Positions 34,485 to 43,287 of a DNA stretch of 64,000 nt are shown one piece after another. Numbering within the stretch: position 1 is the stretch's first letter; each line of letters starts with the position of its first letter. A program made the position numbers and the translations under genes. The stretch is taken from assembly GCA_963704515.1 (NCBI GenBank), contig OY969913.1, positions 2,728,001-2,792,000 on the forward strand, written 5' to 3'. Origin of the DNA: VRUE01 sp963704515. GTDB taxonomy: Bacteria; Actinomycetota; Thermoleophilia; Solirubrobacterales; 70-9. The notes under the pieces are model-generated. The model was not told where the DNA came from and did not search any database. It was given only the letters and a program-made list of their open reading frames with translations.

Positions 34485-35816
34485 ATGACGCCAAGCGGGC
34501 GTATAGCGCCGCGTGCCGAAGATGGCTTCGCGCTGATCGAGGTCCTCGTCAGCGCGCTGATCCTCGCGATCGTCGCCGCCGGCGTGATGGCCCTGCTGCA
34601 GGCGACCACGCATTCCGCCGCGGCGGAGCGCCAGCACGCCGAGGCCTACGCGCTCGCCCAGGAAGACCAGGCGCGGATGCGCTCGATGCGCCTCTCGGCG
34701 CTCAACAATCTCAACGAACCCGAATCGGTCACGGTCGGCGGCGACCAGTTCACGGTCGTATCGCAGGGCGTCTTCGTCAACAACGGCAACGGCCAGCCAT
34801 CGACCTGCAAATCGGGCGAAACCTCAGCCGATTACGTGCGGCTCACCTCGACCGTGAGCTGGAGCGGCAGCCGCGAGCCCGTAGTGCTGCAAAGCATCGT
34901 CTCGCCCTCCAACGGCTCGCTCGACCCAAGCCACGGCACCCTGATCGTCACCACCCAGAGCCAGTCGGGCGAACCGGTCTCCGGCGTCGGCCTCTCGGGA
35001 AGCGGCGCGGGCACCTTCACCGGCACGACCGACTCGACCGGCTGCGCCTACTTCACCGACCTGCCCTCCGGCAGCTACACGGTCACGCCGAGCGGCACCG
35101 GGCTCGTCGACAAGAACGGCAACGCCCCAAAGGCCGAATCGACCAGCGTGGTCGCAGGCGGCAGCGCCACCCTGCCGTTGGTCTACGACCATGAAGCAAA
35201 GATCCCGGTCAGCTTCAAATACCGAATCGGCAACACCGGAACGTACGCAGCGGCCACGGGTGATTCGGTCTTCGTCTACAACTCGATCATGGTGCCGGCC
35301 GGCAAGGCCTACTGGACCAGCGGCAAAGAACGCCAGCATGAATTCCTCGTTGCACCGGTCTTCCCCTACAGCAGCCCGGTCACCCTCTACGCCGGCTTCT
35401 GCGAAAAGAATAATCCCGGCACTGGACCGGGACAGGCCAACATCACGCTGAACGCTGGCACCACCTATAGCCCGACAGTCGAACTGCGGGAGCCGGAGTT
35501 CGAACTGACGGTCAAAAACGGCGGTGCAGCGATCAACGGGGCACGGGTGACGATCACCGACAAGGAATGCAAGGACAGCGAAAGTCACAGCGTTAAGCGC
35601 GTGTACTCGACTGAAGCCAGCGGTCACCAGAGCAACCCGAGCACCGGCGCGTCCGAACTTGGTCTGCCCTACGGCAACTACGAAGTCTGCGGGTCATCGA
35701 CGATCTCGGGGTACGCGCGGCACATCACCAAAAGCATCACGGTTCACAACCTTGAATCGGCTACGACCCTGACGCTGGATCTGTCGAGTGGTTACTCATC
35801 GGGGGCCTGCCCATGA
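34485..35816 (+). CDS. Minor pilin (PilV-like) with Ig-like beta domains
   Basis: 443-residue type IV prepilin-like protein. The prepilin signature is AEDGFALIEVLVSALILAI; cleavage is expected between G14 and F15, leaving Glu at position 5. After the N-terminal helix a beta-rich exported part includes residues 151-235, which resemble a carboxypeptidase-regulatory/SpaA (CnaB-like) repeat: GTLIVTTQSQSGEPVSGV to LPSGSYTVTPSG. A second similar region is at about 330-430. It is the first gene of the minor-pilin and pilMNO run, with ATGA overlap to the next gene. Glu codons here are mostly GAA, unlike the flanking genes. Confidence 0.78.
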   Translation: MTPSGRIAPRAEDGFALIEVLVSALILAIVAAGVMALLQATTHSAAAERQHAEAYALAQEDQARMRSMRLSALNNLNEPESVTVGGDQFTVVSQGVFVNNGNGQPSTCKSGETSADYVRLTSTVSWSGSREPVVLQSIVSPSNGSLDPSHGTLIVTTQSQSGEPVSGVGLSGSGAGTFTGTTDSTGCAYFTDLPSGSYTVTPSGTGLVDKNGNAPKAESTSVVAGGSATLPLVYDHEAKIPVSFKYRIGNTGTYAAATGDSVFVYNSIMVPAGKAYWTSGKERQHEFLVAPVFPYSSPVTLYAGFCEKNNPGTGPGQANITLNAGTTYSPTVELREPEFELTVKNGGAAINGARVTITDKECKDSESHSVKRVYSTEASGHQSNPSTGASELGLPYGNYEVCGSSTISGYARHITKSITVHNLESATTLTLDLSSGYSSGACP

Positions 35817-36502
35817 GCTTCGCCGAAACAATCCAGGACGAGTCCGGGACCACGCTCGTCGAGCTGATGGTGGCGATCATGGTCGGCCTCGTGATCCTTT
35901 CGGCACTGACGATGGTGATCCTCACCACGATGCACGGCTCGGCCCGGGTGACCGCGCGAGTCGAAGCGACCCAGCGGGCGCGGATCGCGCTCGTCCGCCT
36001 GACGGAAGAGCTGCACTCCGCCTGCGTCACGCCCGAACTCGCTCCGGTGCAGGCGGGCAGCGAAGGCAACCTGCTCAAGTTCGTCCACCAGACCGGCTCC
36101 GAAGTCCAGCCGACGCCCGTCTACTCCGTCGTCACCTACAACGAAGGAACGCTTAGTCAGCAGGACTACGAAGTAACCGGCACGGCGCCGAAATGGAGCC
36201 AGGGTTCGGCGATCGGGTCGCCGCGGACCTTGCTCACCGACGTCTCGCCCACCCCACCGGCGAGCACGATCTTCAGCTACTACCGCTACGAAAACGGAGC
36301 GGTCTCGGAAACCCCGCAGAAAACCCCTCTCGAAGAAACCGAAGCGGCGCTGACGGTCGAGGTGCACACCGCGTTGACCGCGGCGCCAGAACACACGCCG
36401 ATCGCCGACGCCGGCGCCTCGGCCGAGATCCAAAACGGCGTCACGCTGCGCCTCACGCCCCCCTCATTCAACGAAGGATCGCCGAGCAAGCCATGCGCAT
36501 GA
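35813..36502 (+). CDS. Minor pilin (PilW-like)
   Basis: 229-residue prepilin. The signature is DESGTTLVELMVAIMVGLVI with cleavage expected after G12 and Glu at position 5 of the mature chain. A hydrophobic helix to about residue 40 is followed by the ARVTARVEATQRARIALVRL helix and a beta-rich C-terminal domain, the usual PilW/GspJ-like outline. It overlaps its neighbours on both sides (4 nt and 10 nt), so minor pilins are made in fixed ratio. Processing requires the prepilin peptidase at 42032. Assignment as PilW is by position and pattern only. Confidence 0.78.
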   Translation: MSFAETIQDESGTTLVELMVAIMVGLVILSALTMVILTTMHGSARVTARVEATQRARIALVRLTEELHSACVTPELAPVQAGSEGNLLKFVHQTGSEVQPTPVYSVVTYNEGTLSQQDYEVTGTAPKWSQGSAIGSPRTLLTDVSPTPPASTIFSYYRYENGAVSETPQKTPLEETEAALTVEVHTALTAAPEHTPIADAGASAEIQNGVTLRLTPPSFNEGSPSKPCA

Positions 36503-38196
36503 GACTCAAGTCCAACGAAGAAGGCTTCACGATGGTGATCACTGTCATCGGGCTCTCCCTGATGGCGATGCTCGTCCTCGTTGCCGTCACTGCCGTCAAC
36601 GGCGACAGCCACCTGACTGCCCGCGACCTGCAGCAAAAGCAGGCCTACGAGGCAGCCAAGGCCGGGATCGACAACTACGCCTATCACCTGCACGCCAACA
36701 CCAGCTACTGGACTGCCTGCGCCAACGTCACGTCCGAAGCGGAACCGAAAACCGCCGTCAACCTCGAGGGCTCGAGCGCCAACAGGCTGCCGGTGCCCGG
36801 ATCGACTGGCGCCGAATTCGCGATTGAACTTCTGCCCGCAACCGAACAGACCACATACGCCCAGTGCGACAGCTCCAACCCGACTGAAAGCATGCTCCAG
36901 TCAGGGGACACGCTGAAGGGGACCTTCCGCATCCGCTCGACCGGCTTCGCCGGCGAATCGGAAGCCAAAATCGTTGCCACCTTCAAGCCGGCCAGCTTCC
37001 TCGACTACGTCTACTTCACCCAGTACGAGACCTCCGACCCCGTTACCTACGGCAAAAGCCTCGAAGCTGCCGCCACCGCCCAGTGTGAAAAAACGCAGGA
37101 AGAAGAACGCTACGCACAGCCGATGACAGGCGGCGGCTATTGCGACGTCATCTCCTTCGCCCCCAACGATGAAATCAAGGGCCCGATGCACACCAACGAC
37201 ATGTTCTCGATCTGCGGCGAACCGACCCTCGGTCGCGAAGCCGCCGACCAAATCGAGGTAAGCCACAAACCCCGTGGTTGGTATGAAACAAAGGAACTCA
37301 CCGGAAGCTACCGCGACTGCTCAGGAGGCGACAAAAACTTCAAGGGCACCTTTACGGCAAACGCGCCGAAGCTGACCCCTCCCCCCACAAACGGCGAACT
37401 CGATGCAATCGCCGAAGAACGCTTTCACTTCAAGGGCCAGGTCCGCATCTGCCTCAGCGGGGAATCGATGACGGTCATGACATACCAAACGTCGAATAGC
37501 TGCGCAAACCCGAGCGGACTCAAATACAGCGGCTCAATCCCAGCCAACGGAGTCGTCTATGTCGAAAGCGGCGTCTGCTCCACCGGTTACGAATCGAAGC
37601 TGGTCTTCTACGAACCCACAGCGGAAACCAAAGAATGCGGCGACGCCTTCGTCCAGGGGACCAATGAAACGTACTCGGGCCAGCTGACGATCGCCGCCGA
37701 AAACAACATCGTGATCACCGGGAACCTGTGCGTGGAAAGCTGCTCCGCCGAACTGCCGCTGAGCGGCGAAGGTGTTCTCGGTCTGGTAGCCAACAACTTC
37801 GTCCGCATCTACCACCCCGTGAACTGGGTCCACCCCGAACATTGCACCAAACACTACGAACACGGCCACTACGTCACCGAATGCGTTGAAGAAACCGACA
37901 AGTGGCAATGCAATGGCAACGCCGAAGGCGCCCTCAACGGCGTCAAGATCGACGCGGCAATCCTCGCGATCAACCACTCCTTCATCGTCGACAATTACAC
38001 CTGCGGTTCCGGCCTCAGCAATCTGAAAGTGGTCGGTGCGATTGCCCAGAAGTACCGCGGCCCGGTTGGTTTGACTTCTGGCGCCGGCTACACCAAGGAC
38101 TACAACTACGACGACCGCCTTAAGTACATCGAGCCGCCCAGCTTCATCGAGCCGGAAAAGTCCGCCTGGGTGATCGGGCGCGAGACGCTCGAATGA
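36493..38196 (+). CDS. Large minor pilin-like protein (PilX/GspK position)
   Basis: 567 residues. A prepilin-type N-terminus, NEEGFTMVITVIGLSLMAML, is present but position 5 of the mature chain is Ile rather than Glu, as in GspK/PilX tip proteins. The long exported part contains many paired cysteines and the stretch LTIAAENNIVITGNLCV, GVLGLVANNFVRIYHP and ILAINHSFIVDNYTC, which reads like a parallel beta-helix of the kind annotated in large PilX-like proteins. It may cap the pilus tip or act as an adhesin. The ATG at 36493 lies inside the previous gene. Confidence 0.75.
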   Translation: MRMRLKSNEEGFTMVITVIGLSLMAMLVLVAVTAVNGDSHLTARDLQQKQAYEAAKAGIDNYAYHLHANTSYWTACANVTSEAEPKTAVNLEGSSANRLPVPGSTGAEFAIELLPATEQTTYAQCDSSNPTESMLQSGDTLKGTFRIRSTGFAGESEAKIVATFKPASFLDYVYFTQYETSDPVTYGKSLEAAATAQCEKTQEEERYAQPMTGGGYCDVISFAPNDEIKGPMHTNDMFSICGEPTLGREAADQIEVSHKPRGWYETKELTGSYRDCSGGDKNFKGTFTANAPKLTPPPTNGELDAIAEERFHFKGQVRICLSGESMTVMTYQTSNSCANPSGLKYSGSIPANGVVYVESGVCSTGYESKLVFYEPTAETKECGDAFVQGTNETYSGQLTIAAENNIVITGNLCVESCSAELPLSGEGVLGLVANNFVRIYHPVNWVHPEHCTKHYEHGHYVTECVEETDKWQCNGNAEGALNGVKIDAAILAINHSFIVDNYTCGSGLSNLKVVGAIAQKYRGPVGLTSGAGYTKDYNYDDRLKYIEPPSFIEPEKSAWVIGRETLE

Positions 38197-38242
38197 GCCG
38201 TCCTGCAATTTCGAATTCTAAGTAGGAGAGGGCAAAGGTTCC

Positions 38243-39442
38243 GTGGCCGTTTGGCCGATGCAAGACCCGATGGACGCACTGCGCCGCCCCCTGTCGCTGA
38301 AGATGCCGACGCTGAAGAGGCCCTCGCTTGGGCCGTCGCTCAACCTCCCCTCGTTCTCGCTGAAGAGAGGCGGGACGAAGGAGTCGGCCATGGTCGGTCT
38401 CGAGATCGAGGCCGGCAGCATCGGCGTTGCCGAGGTGCGCAGCAACGGCGCCACCCACGTGACGGCCGCCGCGACCGCGCCCCTCCCCCCTGAGGCCTTC
38501 CGCGACGGCGAGGTCGCCGACCCCCACAGCGTCACCGAGGCCCTGCGCGAGCTCTTCGCTGCGCACAAGCTGAGCAAGCAGGTGCGGCTCGGGATCGCCA
38601 ACCAGCGCGTCGTCGTCCGCACCCTGCGCCTGCCGGCGATCGAAGACCCGGCCGAGCTTGCAGCTGCGGTCCGCTTCTCCGCCCAGGAGCAGATCGCGAT
38701 GCCACTCGACCAGGCGGTGATCGACCACCGCGTGGTCGGCGGCGTCCCCGCGGCCGAGGGCATGACGCCGCAGGTCGACGTGATCGTCGTCGCCGCTCGC
38801 CGCGACATGATCGCCGCCTCACTGAAGCCGCTCAAGGACGCCGGCCTGGAACCGGTCGGGGTGGACCTCTCAGCCTTCGGCATGATCCGCGCCCTCGGCG
38901 ACCTCGCCGTGGCGCCCGTGGCCGCCGAGCCTGACGCGCAGCCGGCGCCCACTGCCGTCCTCTACTGCAGCGTCGGCGACGTGACCAACCTGGCGGTCGC
39001 CAAGGGCCGCTCCTGCCTCTTCACCCGCGTCTCTTCCGGTGGGCTCGAGGACATCGCCGGCGGCCTCGCCTCGCTCACCGGCCTCTCCCCCGAGCACGCC
39101 CAGATGTGGCTCACCCACGTCGGGCTCGAACAGCCGGCCGCGACAATCGAGGGTGACCCGGACACAATCGGCAAGACCCGCGCGGCGCTCGAGGCCGGCG
39201 CCTCCGCCCTGCTCGACGAGCTGCGCCTCTCGCTCGACTTCTATGGCGCCCAGGAGGCCGCGGTGCCGGTCGATCGCGTCGTCCTCTGCGGGGCCGGCAG
39301 CGCCATCCCCGGCCTTGCCGCCCACATGGAACCGGTCCTCGGCCTGCCGATCGCCGTCGGCCGCCCGGAAGCGCTCGCCGGACTCGACCCGGCCTCTTCC
39401 GCCCGCCTCACCCTGCCCTTCGGCCTCGCCCTGGAGCGCTAG
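38243..39442 (+). CDS. pilM: Type IV pilus assembly protein PilM
   Basis: 399-residue actin-like ATPase that sits on the cytoplasmic face and binds the tail of PilN. The fold starts at VGLEIEAGSIGVAEVRSNG (about residue 51), with VRLGIANQRVVVRTLRLP, VIVVAARRDMI, VGVDLSAFGMIRAL and VVLCGAGSAIPGLAAHME following. Before it lies a 50-residue extension (MPTLKRPSLGPSLNLPSFSL) rich in Lys, Pro and Ser that is not part of PilM. The frame begins with GTG behind an AGGAGAG sequence. It starts the pilM-N-O block and is 2 nt from pilN. Confidence 0.9.
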   Translation: MAVWPMQDPMDALRRPLSLKMPTLKRPSLGPSLNLPSFSLKRGGTKESAMVGLEIEAGSIGVAEVRSNGATHVTAAATAPLPPEAFRDGEVADPHSVTEALRELFAAHKLSKQVRLGIANQRVVVRTLRLPAIEDPAELAAAVRFSAQEQIAMPLDQAVIDHRVVGGVPAAEGMTPQVDVIVVAARRDMIAASLKPLKDAGLEPVGVDLSAFGMIRALGDLAVAPVAAEPDAQPAPTAVLYCSVGDVTNLAVAKGRSCLFTRVSSGGLEDIAGGLASLTGLSPEHAQMWLTHVGLEQPAATIEGDPDTIGKTRAALEAGASALLDELRLSLDFYGAQEAAVPVDRVVLCGAGSAIPGLAAHMEPVLGLPIAVGRPEALAGLDPASSARLTLPFGLALER

Positions 39443-39444
39443 CG

Positions 39445-40194
39445 ATGCGTCCCGTCAACCTGATTCCCAGCGAGGACCGGCCCGGCGGGCGCAAGCCGAT
39501 GCGCGGCGGCCCGCTCGCCTACATCGTCGTCGGCGCCCTCGCCGCGGCGGTGATCGGCGTCGCCGTGCTGGCGGTCACCAACAACCAGATCTCGGACAGC
39601 AAGGCCGAAATCAGCCGCCTGGAAACCGAAAAGGCCTCAGTCGAAGCGCGCGCCCAGGCGCTCAACGCCTACGCCCAGTTCCACCAGCTGCGCGAACAGC
39701 GCGACCTGACGATCGCCGACCTCGCCAACAGCCGCTTCGACTGGCAGCGGGTGATGCGCGAACTGGCGATCGTCCTGCCGGGGAACGTCTGGCTGACCAA
39801 CCTCAGCGGCACGGCCAGCCCGAGTTCCTCGGTCGCCGGCGGCGGGAGCAGCTCGATGCGCTCCTCGATCGGTGGGCCGGCGCTGGAACTGAGCGGCTGC
39901 GCCACGAGTCAGCCAGCGGTCGCCGGCTTCGTCCAGTCGCTGAAGCAGATCGACGGCGTCACCCGGGTCGGGGTCGAATCGTCCCAGCTCGGCGAAGGCG
40001 GGTCCGGCTCGGGCACGAGCGCCGGCGGGGACTGCGGCAAATCGTCCTTCGCCCAGTTCCAGATGGTCGTCGCCTTCGACGCGGCGCCGGCGCCGGTCGA
40101 AGATTCGGGCAGCGAATCCACTCCGCCCTCAAGCGAATCCTCATCCGGCGAAACCACCACGGCCTCCTCGGAACCCGAATCGGAAGGCAGCTGA
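39445..40194 (+). CDS. pilN: Type IV pilus assembly protein PilN
   Basis: 249-residue bitopic membrane protein. The N-terminal tail MRPVNLIPSEDR carries the conserved VNLIP motif that binds PilM. One transmembrane helix (about 26-46) is followed by a coiled coil (SKAEISRLETEKASVEARAQ) and a ferredoxin-like exported domain. The C-terminal 50 residues are a Ser/Glu/Thr-rich tail, longer than in Gram-negative PilN. It starts 2 nt after pilM and ends 1 nt before pilO. Confidence 0.9.
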   Translation: MRPVNLIPSEDRPGGRKPMRGGPLAYIVVGALAAAVIGVAVLAVTNNQISDSKAEISRLETEKASVEARAQALNAYAQFHQLREQRDLTIADLANSRFDWQRVMRELAIVLPGNVWLTNLSGTASPSSSVAGGGSSSMRSSIGGPALELSGCATSQPAVAGFVQSLKQIDGVTRVGVESSQLGEGGSGSGTSAGGDCGKSSFAQFQMVVAFDAAPAPVEDSGSESTPPSSESSSGETTTASSEPESEGS

Positions 40195-40195
40195 G

Positions 40196-41023
40196 ATGAA
40201 GTCTTCATCCAACCGCCTGATCGTCTCGATCCTCGTCATCGCCGGTCTGGCGCTCGCCTTCTGGGTGCTACTGCTCAGCCCGAAGCGCGAAGAAGCCAGC
40301 GAACTGTCGAGCGAAGCCGGTCAGCTCCAGGTAGCACTCAGCGAAGCGCAGGCCAAGGCGGCCGAAGCGACGGCAGCCCGCCAGGAATTCCCCTCCGACT
40401 ACCGCCAACTCGTCGTCCTCGGCCAGGCGGTCCCCGCCGAAGACGAAACCTCGTCGCTGCTGGTCGAAATGAGCGCGATCGCCAAGGCGACCCATGTCAC
40501 CTTCGACAGCATCCAGCTCGAAAGCTCGGGGTCGTCGAGCCCAGAAGCCGTCTCGACCCCACCGCCGGCGCCCTCCTCCACCGCGTCGCCGTCGGGCACC
40601 CAGCAAGCCTCCGCCACCGTCCCGCCCACGGAGGCGGCCGCCTCGCTGCTGCCGCTCGGCGCCTCGATCGGCCCGGCCGGCCTCGCCGTGATGCCCTACG
40701 GCCTGACCTTCAGCGGCAGCTTTTTCCAGATCGCCGACTTCATCAAGGGAATCGACTCCCTGGTCAAGACCAAGGCCAACTCGAAGTTCGGCATCGACGG
40801 GCGCCTGGTGACCCTGAACGGCTTCTCGCTGGCGGCGAACGAAAGCGAAAAAGAAGGAGGAGGCGAGCCGAAATCGCCGACCCTCAACGCGACCTTCTCG
40901 GTCGCCACATACGTGACGCCGCCGAGCCAGGGCACCACGGCGGGCGCTACCGAATCGGCTCCGGCCTCGGCGACGGAATCGCCTTCGTCCAGCGGCCCCT
41001 CCCAGGCGGTGTCGTCCCGATGA
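40196..41023 (+). CDS. pilO: Type IV pilus assembly protein PilO
   Basis: 275-residue bitopic protein that dimerises with PilN. A membrane helix (about 7-27) is followed by a coiled coil with many Ala/Glu residues (EASELSSEAGQLQVALSEAQ) and an exported ferredoxin-like domain containing FSGSFFQIADFIKGIDSLV, a typical PilO segment. A Pro/Ser/Thr-rich linker (about 112-145) and a low-complexity C-terminus are additions relative to proteobacterial PilO. The start is 1 nt after the pilN stop, and the stop overlaps the next gene by 4 nt. Confidence 0.88.
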   Translation: MKSSSNRLIVSILVIAGLALAFWVLLLSPKREEASELSSEAGQLQVALSEAQAKAAEATAARQEFPSDYRQLVVLGQAVPAEDETSSLLVEMSAIAKATHVTFDSIQLESSGSSSPEAVSTPPPAPSSTASPSGTQQASATVPPTEAAASLLPLGASIGPAGLAVMPYGLTFSGSFFQIADFIKGIDSLVKTKANSKFGIDGRLVTLNGFSLAANESEKEGGGEPKSPTLNATFSVATYVTPPSQGTTAGATESAPASATESPSSSGPSQAVSSR

Positions 41024-42015
41024 ACATGCTTAAAAAGGGACCCGAGCTGAAGATGCCCGAGAAGATGCCGGAGTTCAAGGTCCCGGACTTCGCCCTCGAC
41101 CTCTACTACGACCTCAAGGAGCGCCACCTGTTGCCCCTGGTCGCGATCCTGCTGGTCGCGGTCGTCGCCCTGCCGATCGTGCTCAGCAGCGGCTCCTCGG
41201 AAGCCGAACCGGAAACCGGGGCTGGAAGCGCGTCCACCGGCGAACCCCTCCCCCGCTCGAAGCTAATCGTCGCGAAAGCGGCGCCCGGCCTGCGCGAATA
41301 CCGCAAGCGCCTGGTCGGCGTCCCCAAGGACCCGTTCGAAGAAAAGTTCACCGAATCCTCAGAAAAGAGCGAAGCCTCCGGAGCGGGAACCGCCGCCGGC
41401 CCTAGCGGCGGCGAAGGCTCGGCCTCAGGAGGTGGCGCCGAAAGCCCGTCGTCGGCGAGCGAATCGTCCGGAGGAGCCGCCCCGTATACCCCGGAATCGA
41501 CCCACTCCACCCCGCTCAGCAAGGGCAACGGCGAACCGTCCGAAGGCGCGAAGCTGCGCTACTACTCGTTCGCGATCGACGTGCGCATCGTCCCGGTCAG
41601 CTCCGGCTCGGGCGCCAGTGGCAACAAAGCCAAACAGGCGACCGTTCGCCACAACCTGCCCGAGCTGACGATGCTGCCCAGCCGCAAGGAGCCGGCACTC
41701 ACCTTCATGGACGTCAGCAAGGACCAGAAGAAGGTGCTGATGCTGGTCTCCGACAAGGTCACCGGCCTCTTCGGCGACGGCGTCTGCGTGGTCGGCACCG
41801 AACACTGCCAGCTGCTCGCCCTCGAAAAGGGCATCCCGGAGACCGTCGTCTACGGCGCCGACGAACGCACCTTCCGCATCGAGCTGCTCAAGCTCCGCCT
41901 GCTGACCAGCGACAAGCTCAGCAAGGCGCCGCTGAGCAAGTCCGAACAGAACAAGAAGGAAAAGAGCGGTAGCAAGGGCGGCAAGACCGAAGAAGAAGGT
42001 CATCCCGCGGGCTGA
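41020..42015 (+). CDS. Membrane protein in the pilP position, family not recognised
   Basis: 331-residue bitopic protein. A short basic N-terminal part repeats KMPEKMPEFKVPDF, one transmembrane helix spans about 39-55, then comes a Ser/Gly/Glu-rich linker (75-170) and a compact C-terminal domain (180-295) with YYSFAIDVRIVPVS, RHNLPELTMLPSRKEPALTF and VSDKVTGLFGDGVCVV. It ends in a Lys/Ser-rich tail. It lies where PilP is found in Gram-negative operons, but I see no PilP lipobox or homology, and no secretin gene is present. The KMP-rich start recalls the PilM extension. It overlaps pilO by 4 nt. Confidence 0.72.
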   Translation: MNMLKKGPELKMPEKMPEFKVPDFALDLYYDLKERHLLPLVAILLVAVVALPIVLSSGSSEAEPETGAGSASTGEPLPRSKLIVAKAAPGLREYRKRLVGVPKDPFEEKFTESSEKSEASGAGTAAGPSGGEGSASGGGAESPSSASESSGGAAPYTPESTHSTPLSKGNGEPSEGAKLRYYSFAIDVRIVPVSSGSGASGNKAKQATVRHNLPELTMLPSRKEPALTFMDVSKDQKKVLMLVSDKVTGLFGDGVCVVGTEHCQLLALEKGIPETVVYGADERTFRIELLKLRLLTSDKLSKAPLSKSEQNKKEKSGSKGGKTEEEGHPAG

Positions 42016-42038
42016 GCGGCCGTTCGGTGCCTCAGCCC
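42009..42038. terminator. Bidirectional stop-in-stem hairpin at end of pilus operon
   Basis: GGGCTGAG (42009-42016) and CTCAGCCC (42031-42038) form a perfect 8-bp stem. The TGA of the upstream pilus gene and the TGA of the convergent pilD gene both lie in the arms, as at 13706-13725. Confidence 0.6.
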
Positions 42039-42778
42039 AGGTAGAGGTCGATCAGCTGGTCGCCGGCCAGCAGCGCCACCACCCCACCGAGCGCCAGGAA
42101 CGGCCCGAAGGGGATCGCCATCTTGCGGGCCCGGCTGCCGTGGCGGACGAGCAGGGCGACGCCGACCAGGCTGCCGGCCAGCAGCGCGATCAGGATCGCC
42201 GGCCCGACCGCTCGGCCGAGGAAGAGGCCCATCGTCGCCGCCAGCTTGACGTCGCCGAGGCCCATCCCGGCCGGATAGGCGAGGGCAGCGAGGAAGAAGA
42301 GGCCGCCCGCAGCCGCGGCCGCGATCAGCCGCTCCGGCACCCCGCCGGGGTCCGTCGGCAGGGCGATCGCCAGGCAGAGGACAGCGCCGGCGATCAGCAC
42401 CTTGTTGGGGATGATCCGTCGCTCGAGGTCGGTCAGGGTGACGATCGCCAGCACGGCGACGAAGACCAGGCCGATGACCGCCTCCGCCGCGTCGTGGCGG
42501 TAGACGAGCACGGTCGCCGCGAACAGCACCCCGACCGCCAGCTCGGTGAGTGGGTACCGCGCCGAGATCCGCGCACCGCAGCAGCGCGCTCGCCCGTGCA
42601 GCAGCAACCAGGAGAGCACCGGCAGGTTGTCGTAAGCGGCGATCTGCGCCCCGCACGCCGGGCACTCCGAGCGCGCGAAGGCCACCGAGATCCCCCGCGG
42701 CACCCGGTGCGCCACCGCGGTCGCAAAGCTCCCCACCGCAAGCCCCCCGAGAAACGCGATCAGCACGACGCCGGCCAT
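42032..42778 (-). CDS. pilD: Prepilin peptidase (A24 family)
   Basis: 248-residue polytopic aspartic protease that cleaves prepilins after Gly and may methylate the new N-terminus. Catalytic aspartates are in TLTDLERRIIPN and GMGLGDVKLA. The cytoplasmic loop has one CxxC (SECPACGAQI) but the second pair is compressed to adjacent cysteines (RARCCGARIS), so the usual four-cysteine zinc site is altered. Seven to eight hydrophobic segments fit PilD. It faces the pilMNO block and would process the four prepilin-like proteins of this window. Confidence 0.9.
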   Translation of the reverse strand: MAGVVLIAFLGGLAVGSFATAVAHRVPRGISVAFARSECPACGAQIAAYDNLPVLSWLLLHGRARCCGARISARYPLTELAVGVLFAATVLVYRHDAAEAVIGLVFVAVLAIVTLTDLERRIIPNKVLIAGAVLCLAIALPTDPGGVPERLIAAAAAGGLFFLAALAYPAGMGLGDVKLAATMGLFLGRAVGPAILIALLAGSLVGVALLVRHGSRARKMAIPFGPFLALGGVVALLAGDQLIDLYLG

Positions 42779-42835
42779 CGAGGGCCGAGTTGTACCCGAG
42801 GCAGCGGCCGGAGCGAGAGCCCGGCCGGCGGCGGC

Positions 42836-43126
42836 TCAGTCGGCGGCCCGCGGCCTAACCGCGGGCGCTATGGCGTAAAGGCGCTTCCAGGCGCCGCGCA
42901 CCTGCTGCGAGCCCGCCCGCCTCAACACCCCGAGGCTGGCGAGCGATTTGAGGTGGTAGGAGATCGACGACATGCTCTCGCCCCCATCCAGGACATTCTC
43001 CAGTTCGGAGGCCGAAAGCGGTCGGTCGATCCACTCGATCGCGGAGACGATCTGGACCTTCGTCGGATGGATAACGAGGGCGACGATCACGCTCCAGTCC
43101 AGCGTCCCGACGCCCTCGTTCGCCAT
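42836..43126 (-). CDS. ArsR-like winged-helix regulator
   Basis: 96-residue small HTH protein: PTKVQIVSAIEWIDRPLSAS and SSISYHLKSLASLGVLRRAG form the winged helix. It lacks a visible metal-binding cysteine cluster. The ATG at 43126 gives a compact protein beginning MANEGVGTLDWSVIVALV. It is upstream of pilD on the same strand (57-nt gap) and downstream of a micro-ORF. Another HTH protein lies divergently at 43623. It may be a regulator of the pilus region, but no target is shown. Confidence 0.72.
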   Translation of the reverse strand: MANEGVGTLDWSVIVALVIHPTKVQIVSAIEWIDRPLSASELENVLDGGESMSSISYHLKSLASLGVLRRAGSQQVRGAWKRLYAIAPAVRPRAAD

Positions 43127-43287
43127 CTGCCAACCCCCAGTCCGGATGAAAGAGCGCCCCGGGCGGCAAGCTGCGACGTGGCCGCCCGGGGCTCCGCCCC
43201 CAGAACCTTGTCGGCTGACGACGCTGACAAATCTGGGGTGCGACTGCTCCAGCGTTTCAGATCGGTACGAAGTTGGCAATACCGGAT

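Noticed and set aside
33924..34637. Apparent N-terminal extension of the 533-residue unknown protein
   Set aside because: This part overlaps the HxlR gene and its control region and reads as low-complexity Arg/Pro sequence.
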